From contig KB722770.1 in the NCBI GenBank assembly GCA_000349905.1, positions 251,998-315,997 of the forward strand: a stretch of 64,000 bases of DNA, read 5' to 3'. Below the pieces are notes generated by a model. It was given only the letters and a program-made list of their open reading frames with translations, was not told where the DNA came from and ran no database searches. Positions within the stretch are counted from its first letter, which is position 1; each line of letters begins with the position of its first letter. Both the position numbers and the translations under genes were made by a program. This stretch comes from Volvariella volvacea V23 (taxonomy: Eukaryota; Basidiomycota; Agaricomycetes; Agaricales; Pluteaceae). Below are positions 61,086 to 64,000 of this stretch, one piece after another.

Positions 61086-64000
61086 ACCTTTCGTCTCCGG
61101 GCGAGAGGTTCCTCTTTTCTCGGTTTTCTTGTCTTCCCCTCTATCAGCAGATCTATGCACCGTACACTTGCTTTACTACTTGCGCTTTGTCTTGTATATT
61201 GTGACTGTCCGATTAGTTATTGAGTGTCACGACGAATGACCCATAATCTCCATTCACTAGAAACTTATCTATGATCATAAACGGCTGAGTGTCAGCTTCC
61301 CGTCCCCATCGCATCTGATCATACTAATACCATGACACCCACCAGAACTGTTGCGCGCGAGGTCTCGACAAGCCAACGCCCATCCCAACAAATGAATACC
61401 TTCCCCGCCCCGCACAAGAGCCAAGCCGTTTCTCATGTCAAGTTACGCCCTTCTAGTGCCGTTCACTTTCCTGCAACCGCAAAACGAAACACGACGCTTA
61501 ATACATGATGCACGCGCGCGCATCTTTTCACAAAGCCTAGCACTAGAACGTCTCAGCGATTGATATTCCTGGCGGTCCCGATACCACCGTACCACCATGC
61601 ATCACCGAATCACTGCAGGCAATGCCACTTCGAGCCTTGCTTCAGCTCAATTGCATTGGCCACCACTGCGAGCCTGAGTCCATCAAAGTCTACCCTGTCA
61701 GCCACATCTGAATCGTGAGTGTCAGAGCTCAAACATGCAGTGCACTCGGGCTGGCACACTGGCAGGCTGCCAGTGCTATTGGATCTGGCGTTTGCACAGC
61801 CCGGACCCTAGGCTAGCCCCCAAAGGACCGTGATGCAGCTCAGACTGGCGGTACTAAGATGTTGCCTCCCCTGGCAAGCCTGAACATGCGCAAATTGGAA
61901 GCGAGCATGATGGTGAAGCCATCCGGATCCGTCTTATTTTTACTCTATCCTCATGAAACCCGTATTCACCATGCTTGACAGTGGTGCTGAGCACCATCCG
62001 TACAGCTCGCAAGTCGGACATCGAGATAATCCGTTCGTTCTTTCCTTATCTGAAGTTCGTATCGCCCGGGCCTCCAATTGGCCTGAGAGCGTCTCGCGCT
62101 GTGACTTTCCGACTTTGAGAGCTGAGCTTGAGCGGTGCTTGAGCGAGCTCGAGGCGTTCAGGCACCCACTCTGTATTCGTGAAATTTCGTATTTCGAATG
62201 TCAACTCTCCCACCCGTCTGGCTGGGCATATGTCATACCTGGGCTCTAAGCGCCCGTCGTGGTAATAGCGGAGGAGGTAAGGGAGTTACCCCATAGCTTC
62301 TGCGCCTTGATGGAGGCCGCACTGGCTGCATTTGATGATTGGCGTTTTGCGAGGTGTAAGCGTGGTGTGTCCGAATAAAATCAAAAGACAAAGACCGCAG
62401 AGGGCCATTTGGATGGTCTGCACATTCGTAATCATAGTGCCTTACTAGATGTCACTGACACTCGGTGGAGAATCGTACACCATCACAGACTACAGTTCAA
62501 ACCACGACTCACGGGAGTTTCCTCAAGACGTCTAAAAGATAGGCGCCCCCGGTCAACGGCTCACCCAGCCATAACCATCGCAAAAGATCGGTCTTGGCCA
62601 TTCTTTGTTGATGATCTACGGAAAAACACCTGTAAGTCACCTGTTCTCCTGGGAAGTGACAGTCACTCACATTGTTTTCTTTTGGGTGGTTCGCTTGAAA
62701 TCGAATCTTTGGTCGTGACTAAGTAGAGCATGGCCATCACCATACCCGAATCCGAGTCCCAGGGTTTGCATATTTCAAATATCTTGAAATCGGGCCACTG
62801 AAATTTGAAATTTGGTTCCAATCTTTATTATCCTGGAATAAGGCTTCAACGCTTACTATGGTAAGGTATGCAAACACTCAATAATTAGTATGTAGGTCAA
62901 CACTACCGAACCCGTACCTACACTACTGTCGACCCTCAATTAACCACTTTTATCGTGCCTGTCCTCCACACACCACGATGCATTCCGGTTCTATATCGAA
63001 AATCCACAAACCGGACCGTACCACAACCTAAAAGCCCAAGCTGGCGGTCAAGAAACAAGCTTGCACCCTAAAATGACCCTGTGGCGTCCAGGTCAGGTAG
63101 GTAGCTCACACTGGCACACGTTAATTGCGTTTCGTATACATGAAAGTAGCAATGTTCATACCTGCTGCTGGGGTCGTGAGTGCGGTAGAGTGGGAGGTAT
63201 GGGAATCCAGAGTTATTCCTGGACCAGACAGCCTTCTTTCTATTGCGTTTGCAATTGCCCCCGTGCCCGTCGACCGAATCCCTGGACACCCCTGTGGCGA
63301 CGTCCACGGCTGAGGGTCGGGCTAGCATTGATACAGAGTGCGCATAATTATAAGCTCAGGCTTAAGCCATGAGGGGGCTGCGAATTCCTGCCATGAGTAA
63401 GCGGGCGTGTAAGGTTCAGGTGGGTGGGTAGACTTCTGTGCTCAGGCAATTAGAGTTACCAAAGTGATGGGCCCCATGGACAGTAATCGCGATATTTAGG
63501 CGCTTTATTTCACGTTTTGATTTCATTTAATGTTTTCCAATCCTGTTCGTGCGAGCACCGGTGGTCTGGCTGAATCATACGTATACAATGATACAATATT
63601 AATATTCATCACTCAGTAAACTCCGAATACACATGGACTCCCGTCCCATTTTTGCATTTTCGACACCCTAAAAACGTGATGATTTACAAACTTCGGTGAT
63701 AAGGAACATCTACATGCGCATCATCATGCCATGACTGTTGCCTGATATTTTCCCGCCAGGCTCTCCCTCCCTCTCCCCTTGATGTCGTAGTTTGGACATG
63801 TATGATGAACCTGAGCTGGTGAAGAAGATTTCTCCTTTCTCCTTTCGAATTTGGGTTGTGGTGATGCGTTGCCAAAACGAGTGCATACTAGGACCACGTC
63901 TCAGCGTCCCAGCGGACAGTCTCATGGGGTCTGGACAATCAAATCATGCTGATTGAACACTCTGTGGCGTCTTGAGCTCTGAATGCAAGTAGATAGGGAA
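61086..64000. other. 2.9 kb stretch without a supported gene
   Basis: The first few hundred bases are the 3' flank of the NCBP3-like gene. Several 60-105 codon open frames occur, with no recognisable content, start context or splice logic. No tRNA or repeat array is seen. Confidence 0.45.

Noticed and set aside
61953..62249. 98-codon plus-strand frame in the last spacer
   Set aside because: No recognisable family or splice logic; judged non-coding.

Overview
The window is nuclear DNA of a filamentous basidiomycete, most likely an Agaricomycete. The genes carry many short introns (most 50-280 nt) with GT-AG ends, encoded proteins have long Pro/Ser/Gln-rich disordered tails, and the gene families are typical of that class. 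A NACHT-type NLR relic and a BAS2-like secreted protein would fit a Rhizoctonia/Ceratobasidium-like fungus, but that placement is inference. Two 100-N scaffold gaps (15508-15607 and 48384-48483) show a draft assembly. I rebuilt exon models by hand from splice sites and reading phase, so each boundary is inferred from sequence, not from transcripts.

Left third (1-25 kb), dense housekeeping genes. On the minus strand are an SSK1/Mcs4-type response regulator (its receiver domain runs off the left edge), ARS2/Serrate, ESF2 and the large nuclear cap-binding subunit CBC1/NCBP1. CBC1 is divergent from a mitochondrial PPR-like protein on the plus strand, which converges on mitochondrial initiation factor 3. 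A decayed membrane-protein gene and an intact FLX1/SLC25A32-type mitochondrial carrier follow.

Middle (25-48 kb), more fluid. It holds a small membrane-protein gene with a premature stop, about 4.7 kb in which I see no gene, a 16-exon prolyl oligopeptidase, the tRNA deaminase subunit TAD2, a Pho85-type cyclin with a long tail, and an intron-containing tRNA-Arg(ACG). Next come decayed second copies of the small membrane gene and of the mitochondrial carrier, side by side, then an NLR-type NACHT gene broken in three places.

Right third (48-64 kb). A BAS2-like secreted cysteine-rich protein with repeated modules is followed by a gene-poor stretch, an EAF (ELL-associated) elongation factor, a 991-residue four-TM membrane protein, KRR1, and, divergent from KRR1 across 149 bp, an NCBP3-like RNA-binding protein. 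The last 2.9 kb show no gene.

Theme: three factors of nuclear cap-complex biology (ARS2, CBC1, NCBP3-like) and two SSU-processome factors (ESF2, KRR1) lie within 55 kb, in two clusters. The most unusual structures are the paralogous decay products (21.5-27 kb versus 42.4-44.2 kb), the broken NLR, the repeated BAS2-like protein, two GC-AG introns, and one KRR1 intron without a frame-consistent GT-AG pair.
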